A stretch of DNA of 64,000 nt from Pteria penguin (taxonomy: Eukaryota; Mollusca; Bivalvia; Pterioida; Pteriidae), in assembly GCA_035048485.1 (NCBI GenBank), contig CM068582.1:20758155-20822154 (forward strand), given 5' to 3'. Shown piece by piece: positions 1 through 14,949 of this stretch. The stretch's first letter is position 1. Each line of letters begins with the position of its first letter. The notes beneath the pieces are model-generated. The model was given only the letters and a program-made list of their open reading frames with translations. It did no database searches and was not told the origin of the DNA. Made by a program: the position numbers and the translations under genes.

Positions 1-1100
1 GTCGTTTAGCTAATCCAGTCAGAGACGTGTATCATCGAGCTGTACTACAAGTCGTGTAGCTAATCCAGTTAGTGACGTGTATCATCGGGCTGTACTACAA
101 GTCGTGTAACTAATCAAGTCAGTGACGTGTATCATCGGGCTGTACTACAAGTCGTGTAGCTAATCCAGTCAGTGACGTGTATCATCGGGCTGTACTACAA
201 GTCGTGTAGCTAATGCAGTGAGTGACGTATATCATTTGGCTGTACTACAAGTCGTATAGCAAATCCAGTCAGTGACGTGTATCATCGGGCTTCACTACAA
301 GTCGTGTAGCTAATCTAGTCAGTGACGTGTATCATCGGGCTGTACTACAAGTCGTGTAGCTAATCCAGTCAGAGACGTGTTTCATCGGGCAGCACTACAA
401 GTCGTGTAGCTAATCCAGTCAGTGACGTGTTTCATCGGGCAGCACTACAAGTCGTGTAGCTAATCCAGTCATTGACGTGTATCATCGGGCTGTACTACAA
501 GTCGTGTAGCTAATCCAGTCAGTGACGTGTATCATCGGGCTGTACTACAAGTCGTGTAGCTAATCCAGTCAGTGACGTGTATCATCGGGCTGCACCAGAA
601 GTCGTGTAGCTAATCCAGTCAGTGACGTGTATCATCGGGCTGTACTACAAGTCGTGTAGCTAATCCAGTCAGTGACGTGTATCATCGGGCTGTACTACAA
701 GTCCTGTAGCTCATCCGGTCAGTAACGTGTATCATCGGGCTGCACTAGAAGTCGTGTACCTAATCTAGGCAGTGACGTGTATCATCGGGCTGTACTACAA
801 GCCGTGTAGCTAATCCAGTCAGTGACGTGTATCATCGGGCTGTTCTACAAGTCGTGTAGATAATCCAGTCAGTGACGTATATCATCGGGCTGTACTACAA
901 GTCGTGTAGCTAATCCAGTCAGTGACGTGTATCATCGGGCTGTACTACAAGTCGTGTAGCTAATCCAGTCAGTGACGTGTATCATCGGGCTGTACTACAA
1001 GTCGTGTAGCTAATCCAGTCAGTGACGTGTATCATCGGGCTGTACTACAAGTCGTGTAGCTAATCCAGTCAGTGACGTGTATCATCGGGCTGTACTACAA

Positions 1101-4100
1101 GTCGTGTAGCTAATCCTGTCAGTGACGTGTATCATCGGGCTGCACTAGAAGTCGTGTAGCTAATCCAGTCAGTGACGTGTATCATCGGGCTGTACTACAA
1201 GTCGTGTAGCTAATCCTGTCAGTGACGTGTATCATCGGGCTTTACTACAACTCGTGTAGCTAATCCAGTCAGTGACGTGTATCATTGGGCTGTACTACAA
1301 GTCGTGTAGCTAATCCAGTCAGTGACGTGTATCATCGGGCTCTACTACAACTCGTTTAGCTAATCCAGTCAGTGACGTGTATCATCGGGCTGTACTACAA
1401 GTCGTATAGCTAATCTAGTCAGTGACGTGTATCATCGGGCTGTACTACAAGTCGTGTAGCTAATCCAGTCAGTGACGTGTATCATCGGGGTGCGCTACAA
1501 GTCGTATAGCTAATCCAGTCAGTGACGTGTATCATCGGGCTGCACTACAAGTCGTGTAGCTAATCCAGTCAGTGACGTGTATCATCGGGCTGCACTACAA
1601 GTCGTTTAGCTAATCCAGTCAGAGACGTGTATCATCGAGCTGTACTACAAGTCGTGTAGCTAATCCAGTTAGTGACGTGTATCATCGGGCTGTACTACAA
1701 GTCGTGTAACTAATCAAGTCAGTGACGTGTATCATCGGGCTGTACTACAAGTCGTGTAGCTAATCCAGTCAGTGACGTGTATCATCGGGCTGTACTACAA
1801 GTCGTGTAGCTAATGCAGTGAGTGACGTATATCATTTGGCTGTACTACAAGTCGTATAGCAAATCCAGTCAGTGACGTGTATCATCGGGCTGCACTACAA
1901 GTCGTGTAGCTAATCTAGTCAGTGACGTGTATCATCGGGCTGTACTACAAGTCGTGTAGCTAATCCAGTCAGAGACGTGTTTCATCGGGCAGCACTACAA
2001 GTCGTGTAGCTAATCCAGTCAGTGACGTGTTTCATCGGGCAGCACTACAAGTCGTGTAGCTAATCCAGTCATTGACGTGTATCATCGGGCTGTACTACAA
2101 GTCGTGTAGCTAATCCAGTCAGTGACGTGTATCATCGGGCTGTACTACAAGTCGTGTAGCTAATCCAGTCAGTGACGTGTATCATCGGGCTGCACCAGAA
2201 GTCGTGTAGCTAATCCAGTCAGTGACGTGTATCATCGGGCTGTACTACAAGTCGTGTAGCTAATCCAGTCAGTGACGTGTATCATCGGGCTGTACTACAA
2301 GTCCTGTAGCTCATCCGGTCAGTAACGTGTATCATCGGGCTGCACTAGAAGTCGTGTACCTAATCTAGGCAGTGACGTGTATCATCGGGCTGTACTACAA
2401 GCCGTGTAGCTAATCCAGTCAGTGACGTGTATCATCGGGCTGTACTACAAGTCGTGTAGCTAATCCATTCAGTGACGTGTATCATCGGGCTGTACTACAA
2501 GTCGTGTAGCTAATCTAGTCAGTGACGTGTATCATCGGGCTGTACTACAAGTCGTGCAGCTAATCTAGTCAGTGACGTGTATCATCGGGCTGTACTACAA
2601 GTCGTGTAGCTAATCCAGTCAGAGACGTGTTTCATCGGGCAGCACTACAAGTCGTGTAGCTAATCCAGTCAGTGACGTGTTTCATCGGGCAGCACTACAA
2701 GTCGTGTAGCTAATCCAGTCATTGACGTGTATCATCGGGATGCACTACAAGTCGTGTAGCTAATCTAGTGAGTAACGTGTATCATCGGGCTGTACTACAA
2801 GTCGTGTAGCTAATCCAGTCAGTGACGTGTATCATCGGGCTGTACTACAAGTCGTGTACCTATTCCAGTCAGTGACGTGTATCATCGGGCTGCCCTACAA
2901 GTCATATAGCTAATCCAGTCAGTGACGTGTATCATCGGGCTGCACTACAAGTCGTGTAGCTAATCCAGTCAGTGACGTGTATCATCGGGCTGCACTACAA
3001 GTCGTTTAGCTAATCCAGTCAGAGACGTGTATCATCGAGCTGTACTACAAGTCGTGTAGCTAATCCAGTTAGTGACGTGTATCATCGGGCTGTACTACAA
3101 GTCGTGTAACTAATCCAGTCAGTGACGTGTATCATCGGACTGTACTACAAGTCGTGTAGCTAATCCAGTCAGTGACGTGTATCATCGGGCTGTTCTACAA
3201 GTCGTGTAGCTAATGCAGTCAGTGACGTATACCATCGGGCTGTACTACAAGTCGTGTAGCTAATCCAGTCAGTGACGTGTATCATCGGGCTGCACTACAA
3301 GTCGTGTAGCTAATCTAGTCAGTGACGTGTATCATCGGGCTGTACTACCAGTCGTGTAGCTAATCCAGTCAGAGACGTGTTTCATCGGGCAGCACTACAA
3401 GTCGTGTAGCTAATCCAGTCGGTGACGTCTTTCATCGGGCAGCACTACAAGTCGTGTAGCTAATCCAGTCAGTGACGTGTATCATCGGGCTGTAGTACAA
3501 GTCGTGTAGCTAATCCAGTCAGTGACGTGTATCATCGGGCTGTACTACAAGTCGTGTAGCTAATCCAGTCAGTGACGTGTATCATCGGGCTGCACCAGAG
3601 GTCGTGTAGCTAATCCAGTCAGTGACGTCTATCATCGGGATGTACTACAATTCGTGTAGCTAATCCAGTCAGTGACGTGTATCATCGGGCTGTACTACAA
3701 GTCGTGTAGCTCATCCGGTCAGTGACGTGTATCATCGGGCTGCACTAGAAGTCGTGTAGCTAATCTAGGCAGTGACGTGTATCATCGGGCTGTACTACCA
3801 GCCGTGTAGCTAATCCAGTCAGTGACGTGTATCATCGGGCTGTGCTACAAGTCGTGTAGCTAATCCATTCAGTGACGTGTATCATCGGGCTGTACTACAA
3901 GTCGTGTAGCTAATCTAGTCAGTGACGTGTATCATCGGGCTGTACTACAAGTCGTGCAGCTAATCCAGTCAGTGACGTGTATCATCGGGCTGTACTACAA
4001 GTCGTGTAGATAATCCAGTCAGTGACGTATATCATCGGGCTGTACTACAAGTCGTGTAGCTAATCCAGTCAGTGACGTGTATCATCGGGCTGTACTACAA

Positions 4101-7100
4101 GTCGTGTAGCTAATCCAGTCAGTGACGTGTATCATCGGGCTGTACTACAAGTCGTGTAGCTAATCCAGTCAGTGACGTGTATCATCGGGCTGTACTACAA
4201 GTCGTGTAGCTAATCCAGTCAGTGACGTGTATTATCGGGCTGTACTACAAGTCGTGTAGCTAATCCAGTCAGTGACGTGTATCATCGGGCTGCACTAGAA
4301 GTCGTGTAGCTAATCTAGGCAGTGACGTGTATCATCGGGCTGTACTACAAGTCGTGTAGCTAATCCAGTCAGTGACGTGTATCATCGGGCTGTACTACAA
4401 GTCGTGTAGCTAATCCAGTCAGTGACGTGTATCATCGGGCTTTACTACAACTCGTGTAGCTAATCCAGTCAGTGACGTGTATCATTGGGCTGTACTACAA
4501 GTCGTGTAGCTAATCCAGTCAGTGACGTGTATCATCGGGCTGTACTACAACTCGTTTAGCTAATCCAGTCAGTGACGTGTATCATCGGGCTGTACTACAA
4601 GTCGTATAGCTAATCTAGTCAGTGACGTGTATCATCGGGCTGTACTACAAGTCGTGTAGCTAATCCAGTCAGTGACGTGTATCATCGGGGTGCGCTACAA
4701 GTCGTATAGCTAATCCAGTCAGTGACGTGTATCATCGGGCTGCACTACAAGTCGTGTAGCTAATCCAGTCAGTGACGTGTATCATCGGGCTGCACTACAA
4801 GTCGTTTAGCTAATCCAGTTAGTGACGTGTATCTTCGGGCTGCACTAGAAGTCGTGTAGCTAATCTAGGCAGTGACGTGTATCATCGGGCTGTACTTCAA
4901 GCCGTGTAGCTAATCCAGTCAGTGACGTGTATCATCGGGCTGTACTACAAGTAGTGTAGCTAATCCATTCAGTGACGTGTATCATCGGGCTGTACTACAA
5001 GTCGTGTAGCTAATCTAGTCAGTGACGTGTATAATCGGGCTGTACTACAAGTCGTGCAGCTAATCTAGTCAGTGACGTGTATCATCGGGCTGTACTACAA
5101 GTCGTGTAGCTAATCCAGTCAGAGACGTGTTTCATCGGGCAGCACTACAAGTCGTGTAGCTAATCCAGTCAGTGACGTGTTTCATCGGGCAGCACTACAA
5201 GTCGTGTAGCTAATCCAGTCATTGACGTGTATCATCGGGCTGTACTACAAGTCGTGTAGCTAATCCAGTCAGTGACGTGTATCATCGGGCTGTACTACAA
5301 GTCGTGTACCTAATCCAGTCAGTGACGTGTATCATAGGGCTGCACTAGAAGTCGTGTAGTTAATGCAGTCAGTGACGTATATCATCGGGCTGTACTACAA
5401 GTCGTCTAGCTAATCCAGTCAGTGACGTGTATCATCGGGCTGTACTACAAGTCGTGTAGCTAATCCAGTCAGTGACGTGTATCATCGGGCTGTACTACAA
5501 GTCGAGTAGCTAATCTAGTCAGTGACGTGTATCATCGGGCTGTACTACAAGTCGTGTAGCTAATCTAGTCAGTGACGTGTAACATCGGGCAACACTACAA
5601 GTCGTGTAGCTAATCCAGTCAGTGACGTGTATCATCGGGCTGCACTAGAAGTCGTGTAGCTAATTCAGTCAGTGACGTGTATCATCGGTCTGTACTACAA
5701 GTCGTATAGCTAATCCAGTCAGTGACGTGTATCATCGGGCTGTACTACAAGTCGTGTAGCTAATCTAGTCAGTGACGTGTATCATCGGGCTGCACTACAA
5801 GTCGTATAGCTAATCAAATCAGTGACGTGTATCATCAGGCTGTACTACAACTCGTGTAGCTAATCCAGTCAGTGACGTGTATCATCGGCCTGTACTACAA
5901 GTTGTGTAGCTAATCCAGTACGTGACGTGTATCATCGGGCTGTACTACAAGTCATGTAGCTAATCCAGTCAGTGGCGTGTATCATCGGGCTGTACTACAA
6001 GTCGTGTAGCTAATCCAGTCAGTGACGTGTATCATCGGGCTGTACTACAAGTCGTGTAGCTAATCCAGTCAGTGACGTGTATCATCGGGCTGTACTACAA
6101 GTCGTGTAGCTAATGCAGTCAGTGACGTGTATCATCGGACTGTACTACAAGTCGTGTAGCTAATCCAGTCAGTGACGTGTATTATCGGGCTGTACTACAA
6201 GTCGTGTAGCTAATCCAGTCAGTGACGTGTATCATCGGGCTGCACTAGAAGTCGTGTAGCTAATCTAGGCAGTGACGTGTATCATCGGGCTGTACTACAA
6301 GTCGTGTAGCTAATCCAGTCAGTGACGTGTATCATCGGGCTGTACTACAAGTCGTGTAGCTAATCCAGTCAGTGACGTGTATCATCGGGTTTTACTACAA
6401 CTCGTGTAGCTAATCCAGTCAGTGACGTGTATCATTGGGCTGTACTACAAGTCGTGTAGCTAATCCAGTCAGAGACGTGTATCATCGGGCTGTACTACAA
6501 CTCGTTTAGCTAATCCAGTCAGTGACGTGTATCATCGGGCTGTACTACAAGTCGTATAGCTAATCTAGTCAGTGACGTGTATCATCGGGCTGTACTACAA
6601 GTCGTGTAGCTAATCCAGTCAGTGACGTGTATCATCGGGGTGCGCTACAAGTCGTATAGCTAATCCAGTCAGTGACGTGTATCATCGGGCTGCACTACAA
6701 GTCGTGTAGCTAATCCAGTCAGTGACGTGTATCATCGGGCTGCACTACAAGTCGTTTAGCTAATCCAGTTAGTGACGTGTATCTTCGGGCTGCACTAGAA
6801 GTCGTGTAGCTAATCTAGGCAGTGACGTGTATCATCGGGCTGTACTACAAGCCGTGTAGCTAATCCAGTCAGTGACGTGTATCATCGGGCTGTACTACAA
6901 GTCGTGTAGCTAATCCATTCAGTGACGTGTATCATCGGGCTGTACTACAAGTCGTGTAGCTAATCTAGTCAGTGACGTGTATAATCGGGCTGTACTACAA
7001 GTCGTGCAGCTAATCTAGTCAGTGACGTGTATCATCGGGCTGTACTACAAGTCGTGTAGCTAATCCAGTCAGAGACGTGTTTCATCGGGCAGCACTACAA

Positions 7101-10100
7101 GTCGTGTAACTAATCCAGTCAGTGACGTGTTTCATCGGGCAGCACTACAAGTCGTGTAGCTAATCCAGTTATTGACGTGTATCATCGGGCTGCACTACAA
7201 GTCGTGTAGCTAATCCTGTCAGTGACGTGTATCATCGGGCTGCACTAGAAGTCGTGTAGCTAATCCAGTCAGTGACGTGTATCATCGGGCTGTACTACAA
7301 GTCGTGTAGCTAATCCTGTCAGTGACGTGTATCATCGGGCTTTACTACAACTCGTGTAGCTAATCCAGTCAGTGACGTGTATCATTGGGCTGTACTACAA
7401 GTCGTGTAGCTAATCCAGTCAGTGACGTGTATCATCGGGCTCTACTACAACTCGTTTAGCTAATCCAGTCAGTGACGTGTATCATCGGGCTGTACTACAA
7501 GTCGTATAGCTAATCTAGTCAGTGACGTGTATCATCGGGCTGTACTACAAGTCGTGTAGCTAATCCAGTCAGTGACGTGTATCATCGGGGTGCGCTACAA
7601 GTCGTATAGCTAATCCAGTCAGTGACGTGTATCATCGGGCTGCACTACAAGTCGTGTAGCTAATCCAGTCAGTGACGTGTATCATCGGGCTGCACTACAA
7701 GTCGTTTAGCTAATCCAGTCAGAGACGTGTATCATCGAGCTGTACTACAAGTCGTGTAGCTAATCCAGTTCGTGACGTGTATCATCGGGCTGTACTACAA
7801 GTCGTGTAACTAATCAAGTCAGTGACGTGTATCATCGGGCTGTACTACAAGTCGTGTAGCTAATCCAGTCAGTGACGTGTATCATCTGGCTGTACTACAA
7901 GTCGTGTAGCTAATGCAGTGAGTGACGTATATCATTTGGCTGTACTACAAGTCGTATAGCAAATCCAGTCAGTGACGTGTATCATCGGGCTGCACTACAA
8001 GTCGTGTAGCTAATCTAGTCAGTGACGTGTATCATCGGGCTGTACTACAAGTCGTGTAGCTAATCCAGTCAGAGACGTGTTTCATCGGGCAGCACTACAA
8101 GTCGTGTAGCTAATCCAGTCAGTGACGTGTTTCATCGGGCAGCACTACAAGTCGTGTAGCTAATCCAGTCATTGACGTGTATCATCGGGCTGTACTACAA
8201 GTCGTGTAGCTAATCCAGTCAGTGACGTGTATCATCGGGCTGTACTACAAGTCGTGTAGCTAATCCAGTCAGTGACGTGTATCATCGGGCTGCACCAGAA
8301 GTCGTGTAGCTAATCCAGTCAGTGACGTGTATCATCGGGCTGTACTACAAGTCGTGTAGCTAATCCAGTCAGTGACGTGTATCATCGGGCTGCACTACAA
8401 GTCGTTTAGCTAATCCAGTTAGTGACGTGTATCTTCGGGCTGCACTAGAAGTCGTGTAGCTAATCTAGGCAGTGACGTGTATCATCGGGCTGTACTACAA
8501 GCCGTGTAGCTAATCCAGTCAGTGACGTGTATCATCGGGCTGTACTACAAGTCGTGTAGCTAATCCATTCAGTGACGTGTATCATCGGGCTGTACTACAA
8601 GTCGTGTAGCTAATCTAGTCAGTGACGTGTATAATCGGGCTGTACTACAAGTCGTGCAGCTAATCTAGTCAGTGACGTGTATCATCGGGCTGTACTACAA
8701 GTCGTGTAGCTAATCCAGTCAGAGACGTGTTTCATCGGGCAGCACTACAAGTCGTGTAACTAATCCAGTCAGTGACGTGTTTCATCGGGCAGCACTACAA
8801 GTCGTGTAGCTAATCCAGTCATTGACGTGTATCATCGGGCTGCACTACAAGTCGTGTAGCTAATCCTGTCAGTGACGTGTATCATCGGGCTGCACTAGAA
8901 GTCGTGTAGCTAATCCAGTCAGTGACGTGTATCATCGGGCTGTACTACAAGTCGTGTAGCTAATCCTGTCAGTGACGTGTATCATCGGGCTTTACTACAA
9001 CTCGTGTAGCTAATCCAGTCAGTGACGTGTATCATTGGGCTGTACTACAAGTCGTGTAGCTAATCCAGTCAGTGACGTGTATCATCGGGCTCTACTACAA
9101 CTCGTTTAGCTAATCCAGTCAGTGACGTGTATCATCGGGCTGTACTACAAGTCGTATAGCTAATCTAGTCAGTGACGTGTATCATCGGGCTGTACTACAA
9201 GTCGTGTAGCTAATCCAGTCAGTGACGTGTATCATCGGGGTGCGCTACAAGTCGTATAGCTAATCCAGTCAGTGACGTGTATCATCGGGCTGCACTACAA
9301 GTCGTGTAGCTAATCCAGTCAGTGACGTGTATCATCGGCTGCACTACAAGTCGTTTAGCTAATCCAGTCAGAGACGTGTATCATCGAGCTGTACTACAAG
9401 TCGTGTAGCTAATCCAGTTAGTGACGTGTATCATCGGGCTGTACTACAAGTCGTGTAACTAATCAAGTCAGTGACGTGTATCATCGGGCTGTACTACAAG
9501 TCGTGTAGCTAATCCAGTCAGTGACGTGTATCATCGGGCTGTACTACAAGTCGTGTAGCTAATGCAGTGAGTGACGTATATCATTTGGCTGTACTACAAG
9601 TCGTATAGCAAATCCAGTCAGTGACGTGTATCATCGGGCTGCACTACAAGTCGTGTAGCTAATCTAGTCAGTGACGTGTATCATCGGGCTGTACTACAAG
9701 TCGTGTAGCTAATCCAGTCAGAGACGTGTTTCATCGGGCAGCACTACAAGTCGTGTAGCTAATCCAGTCAGTGACGTGTTTCATCGGGCAGCACTACAAG
9801 TCGTGTAGCTAATCCAGTCATTGACGTGTATCATCGGGCTGTACTACAAGTCGTGTAGCTAATCCAGTCAGTGACGTGTATCATCGGGCTGTACTACAAG
9901 TCGTGTAGCTAATCCAGTCAGTGACGTGTATCATCGGGCTGCACCAGAAGTCGTGTAGCTAATCCAGTCAGTGACGTGTATCATCGGGCTGTACTACAAG
10001 TCGTGTAGCTAATCCAGTCAGTGACGTGTATCATCGGGCTGTACTACAAGTCCTGTAGCTCATCCGGTCAGTAACGTGTATCATCGGGCTGCACTAGAAG

Positions 10101-13100
10101 TCGTGTACCTAATCTAGGCAGTGACGTGTATCATCGGGCTGTACTACAAGCCGTGTAGCTAATCCAGTCAGTGACGTGTATCATCGGGCTGTACTACAAG
10201 TCGTGTAGCTAATCCATTCAGTGACGTGTATCATCGGGCTGTACTACAAGTCGTGTAGCTAATCTAGTCAGTGACGTGTATCATCGGGCTGTACTACAAG
10301 TCGTGCAACTAATCTAGTCAGTGACGTGTATCATCGGGCTGTACTACAAGTCGTGTAGCTAATCCAGTCAGAGACGTGTTTCATCGGGCAGCACTACAAG
10401 TCGTGTAGCTAATCCAGTCAGTGACGTGTTTCATCGGGCAGCACTACAAGTCGTGTAGCTAATCCAGTCATTGACGTGTATCATCGGGATGCACTACAAG
10501 TCGTGTAGCTAATCTAGTGAGTAACGTGTATCATCGGGCTGTACTACAAGTCGTGTAGCTAATCCAGTCAGTGACGTGTATCATCGGGCTGTACTACAAG
10601 TCGTGTACCTAATCCAGTCAGTGACGTGTATCATCGGGCTGCCCTACAAGTCATATAGCTAATCCAGTCAGTGACGTGTATCATCGGGCTGCACTACAAG
10701 TCGTGTAGCTAATCCAGTCAGTGACGTGTATCATCGGGCTGCACTACAAGTCGTTTAGCTAATCCAGTCAGAGACGTGTATCATCGAGCTGTACTACAAG
10801 TCGTGTAGCTAATCCAGTTAGTGACGTGTATCATCGGGCTGTACTACAAGTCGTGTAACTAATCCAGTCAGTGACGTGTATCATCGGACTGTACTACAAG
10901 TCGTGTAGCTAATCCAGTCAGTGACGTGTATCATCGGGCTGTTCTACAAGTCGTGTAGCTAATGCAGTCAGTGACGTATACCATCGGGCTGTACTACAAG
11001 TCGTGTAGCTAATCCAGTCAGTGACGTGTATCATCGGGCTGCACTACAAGTCGTGTAGCTAAACTAGTCAGTGACGTGTATCATCGGGCTGTACTACCAG
11101 TCGTGTAGCTAATCCAGTCAGAGACGTGTTTCATCGGGCAGCACTACAAGTCGTGTAGCTAATCCAGTCGGTGACGTCTTTCATCGGGCAGCACTACAAG
11201 TCGTGTAGCTAATCCAGTCAGTGACGTGTATCATCGGGCTGTAGTACAAGTCGTGTAGCTAATCCAGTCAGTGACGTGTATCATCGGGCTGTACTACAAG
11301 TCGTGTAGCTAATCCAGTCAGTGACGTGTATCATCGGGCTGCACCAGAGGTCGTGTAGCTAATCCAGTCAGTGACGTCTATCATCGGGATGTACTACAAT
11401 TCGTGTAGCTAATCCAATCAGTGACGTGTATCATCGGGCTGTACTACAAGTCGTGTAGCTCATACGGTCAGTGACGTGTATCATCGGGCTGCACTAGAAG
11501 TCGTGTAGCTAATCTAGGCAGTGACGTGTATCATCGGGCTGTACTACCAGCCGTGTAGCTAATCCAGTCAGTGACGTGTATCATCGGGCTGTGCTACAAG
11601 TCGTGTAGCTAATCCATTCAGTGACGTGTATCATCGGGCTGTACTACAAGTCGTGTAGCTAATCTAGTCAGTGACGTGTATCATCGGGCTGTACTACAAG
11701 TCGTGCAGCTAATCCAGTCAGTGACGTGTATCATCGGGCTGTACTACAAGTCGTGTAGATAATCCAGTCAGTGACGTATATCATCGGGCTGTACTACAAG
11801 TCGTGTAGCTAATCCAGTCAGTGACGTGTATCATCGGGCTGTACTACAAGTCGTGTAGCTAATCCAGTCAGTGACGTGTATCATCGGGCTGTACTACAAG
11901 TCGTGTAGCTAATCCAGTCAGTGACGTGTATCATCGGGCTGTACTACAAGTCGTGTAGCTAATCCAGTCAGTGACGTGTATTATCGGGCTGTACTACAAG
12001 TCGTGTAGCTAATCCAGTCAGTGACGTGTATCATCGGGCTGCACTAGAAGTCGTGTAGCTAATCTAGGCAGTGACGTGTATCATCGGGCTGTACTACAAG
12101 TCGTGTAGCTAATCCAGTCAGTGACGTGTATCATCGGGCTGTACTACAAGTCGTGTATCTAATCCAGTCAGTGACGTGTATCATCGGGCTTTACTACAAC
12201 TCGTGTAGCTAATCCAGTCAGTGACGTGTATCATTGGGCTGTACTACAAGTCGTGTAGCTAATCCAGTCAGTGACGTGTATCATCGGGCTGTACTACAAC
12301 TCGTTTAGCTAATCCAGTCAGTGACGTGTATCATCGGGCTGTACTACAAGTCGTATAGCTAATCTAGTCAGTGACGTGTATCATGGGGCTGTACTACAAG
12401 TCGTGTAGCTAATCCAGTCAGTGACATGTATCATCGGGGTGCGCTACAAGTCGTATAGCTAATCCAGTCAGTGACGTGTATCATCGGGCTGCACTACAAG
12501 TCGTGTAGCTAATCCAGTCAGTGACGTGTATCATCGGGCTGCACTACAAGTCGTTTAGCTAATCCAGTTAGTGACGTGTATCTTCGGGCTGCACTAGAAG
12601 TCGTGTAGCTAATCTAGGCAGTGACGTGTATCATCGGGCTGTACTACAAGCCGTGTAGCTAATCCAGTCAGTGACGTGTATCATCGGGCTGTACTACAAG
12701 TAGTGTAGCTAATCCATTCAGTGACGTGTATCATCGGGCTGTACTACAAGTCGTGTAGCTAATCTAGTCAGTGACGTGTATAATCGGGCTGTACTACAAG
12801 TCGTGCAGCTAATCTAGTCAGTGACGTGTATCATCGGGCTGTACTACAAGTCGTGTAGCTAATCCAGTCAGAGACGTGTTTCATCGGGCAGCACTACAAG
12901 TCGTGTAGCTAATCCAGTCAGTGACGTGTATCATCGGGCTGTTCTACAAGTCGTGTAGATAATCCAGTCAGTGACGTATATCATCGGGCTGTACTACAAG
13001 TCGTGTAGCTAATCCAGTCAGTGACGTGTATCATCGGGCTGTACTACAAGTCGTGTAGCTAATCCAGTCAGTGACGTGTATCATCGGGCTGTACTACAAG

Positions 13101-14949
13101 TCGTGTACCTAATCCAGTCAGTGACGTGTATCATAGGGCTGCACTAGAAGTCGTGTAGTTAATGCAGTCAGTGACGTATATCATCGGGCTGTACTACAAG
13201 TCGTCTAGCTAATCCAGTCAGTGACGTGTATCATCGGGCTGTACTACAAGTCGTGTAGCTAATCCAGTCAGTGACGTGTATCATCGGGCTGTACTACAAG
13301 TCGTGTAGCTAATCTAGTCAGTGACGTGTAACATCGGGCAACACTACAAGTCGTGTAGCTAATCCAGTCAGTGACGTGTATCATCGGGCTGCACTAGAAG
13401 TCGTGTAGCTAATTCAGTCAGTGACGTGTATCATCGGTCTGTACTACAAGTCGTATAGCTAATCCAGTCAGTGACGTGTATCATCGGGCTGTACTACAAG
13501 TCGTGTAGCTAATCTAGTCAGTGACGTGTATCATCGGGCTGCACTACAAGTCGTATAGCTAATCAAATCAGTGACGTGTATCATCAGGCTGTACTACAAC
13601 TCGTGTAGCTAATCCAGTCAGTGACGTGTATCATCGGCCTGTACTACAAGTTGTGTAGCTAATCCAGTACGTGACGTGTATCATCGGGCTGTACTACAAG
13701 TCATGTAGCTAATCCAGTCAGTGGCGTGTATCATCGGGCTGTACTACAAGTCGTGTAGCTAATCCAGTCAGTGACGTGTATCATCGGGCTGTACTACAAG
13801 TCGTGTAGCTAATCCAGTCAGTGACGTGTATCATCGGGCTGTACTACAAGTCGTGTAGCTAATGCAGTCAGTGACGTGTATCATCGGGCTGTACTACAAG
13901 TCGTGTAGCTAATCCAGTCAGTGACGTGTATTATCGGGCTGTACTACAAGTCGTGTAGCTAATCCAGTCAGTGACGTGTATCATCGGGCTGCACTAGAAG
14001 TCGTGTAGCTAATCTAGGCAGTGACGTGTATCATCGGGCTGTACTACAAGTCGTGTAGCTAATCCAGTCAGTGACGTGTATCATCGGGCTGTACTACAAG
14101 TCGTGTAGCTAATCCAGTCAGTGACGTGTATCATCGGGCTTTACTACAACTCGTGTAGCTAATCCAGTCAGTGACGTGTATCATTGGGCTGTACTACAAG
14201 TCGTGTAGCTAATCCAGTTAGTGACGTGTATCATCGGGCTGTACTACAACTCGTTTAGCTAATCCAGTCAGTGACGTGTATCATCGGGCTGTACTACAAG
14301 TCGTATAGCTAATCTAGTCAGTGACGTGTATCATCGGGCTGTACTACAAGTCGTGTAGCTAATCCAGTCAGTGACGTGTATCATCGGGGTGCGCTACAAG
14401 TCGTATAGCTAATCCAGTCAGTGACGTGTATCATCGGGCTGCACTACAAGTCGTGTAGCTAATCCAGTCAGTGACGTGTATCATCGGGCTGCACTACAAG
14501 TCGTTTAGCTAATCCAGTTAGTGACGTGTATCTTCGGGCTGCACTAGAAGTCGTGTAGCTAATCTAGGCAGTGACGTGTATCATCGGGCTGTACTACAAG
14601 CCGTGTAGCTAATCCAGTCAGTGACGTGTATCATCGGGCTGTACTACAAGTCGTGTAGCTAATCCATTCAGTGACGTGTATCATCGGGCTGTACTACAAG
14701 TCGTGTAGCTAATCTAGTCAGTGACGTGTATAATCGGGCTGTACTACAAGTCGTGCAGCTAATCTAGTCAGTGACGTGTATCATCGGGCTGTACTACAAG
14801 TCGTGTAGCTAATCCAGTCAGAGACGTGTTTCATCGGGCAGCACTACAAGTCGTGTAACTAATCCAGTCAGTGACGTGTTTCATCGGGCAGCACTACAAG
14901 TCGTGTAGCTAATCCAGTCATTGACGTGTATCATCGGGCTGCACTACAA
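1101..14949. repeat. 7.75-kb higher-order duplication within the satellite
   Basis: The variant-monomer series at 1101-7200 recurs at 8851-14949 with an offset of 7750, dropping to 7749 after a one-base deletion near 9338. Marker monomers match in order: 1601/9350 (gtcgtttagc with agagacg and atcgagc), 1851/9600 (gtatagcaaatcc), 2301/10050 (gtcctgtagctcatccgg), 3201/10950 (gacgtataccatc), 4801/12550 (atcttcggg) and 6751/14500. The copies differ by scattered substitutions and by a rearranged patch at 5151-5550 versus 12900-13300, where one monomer is gained and one lost. A shorter echo places 1101-2300 again at 7201-8400. This pattern is expected from unequal exchange of large blocks. Confidence 0.85.
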
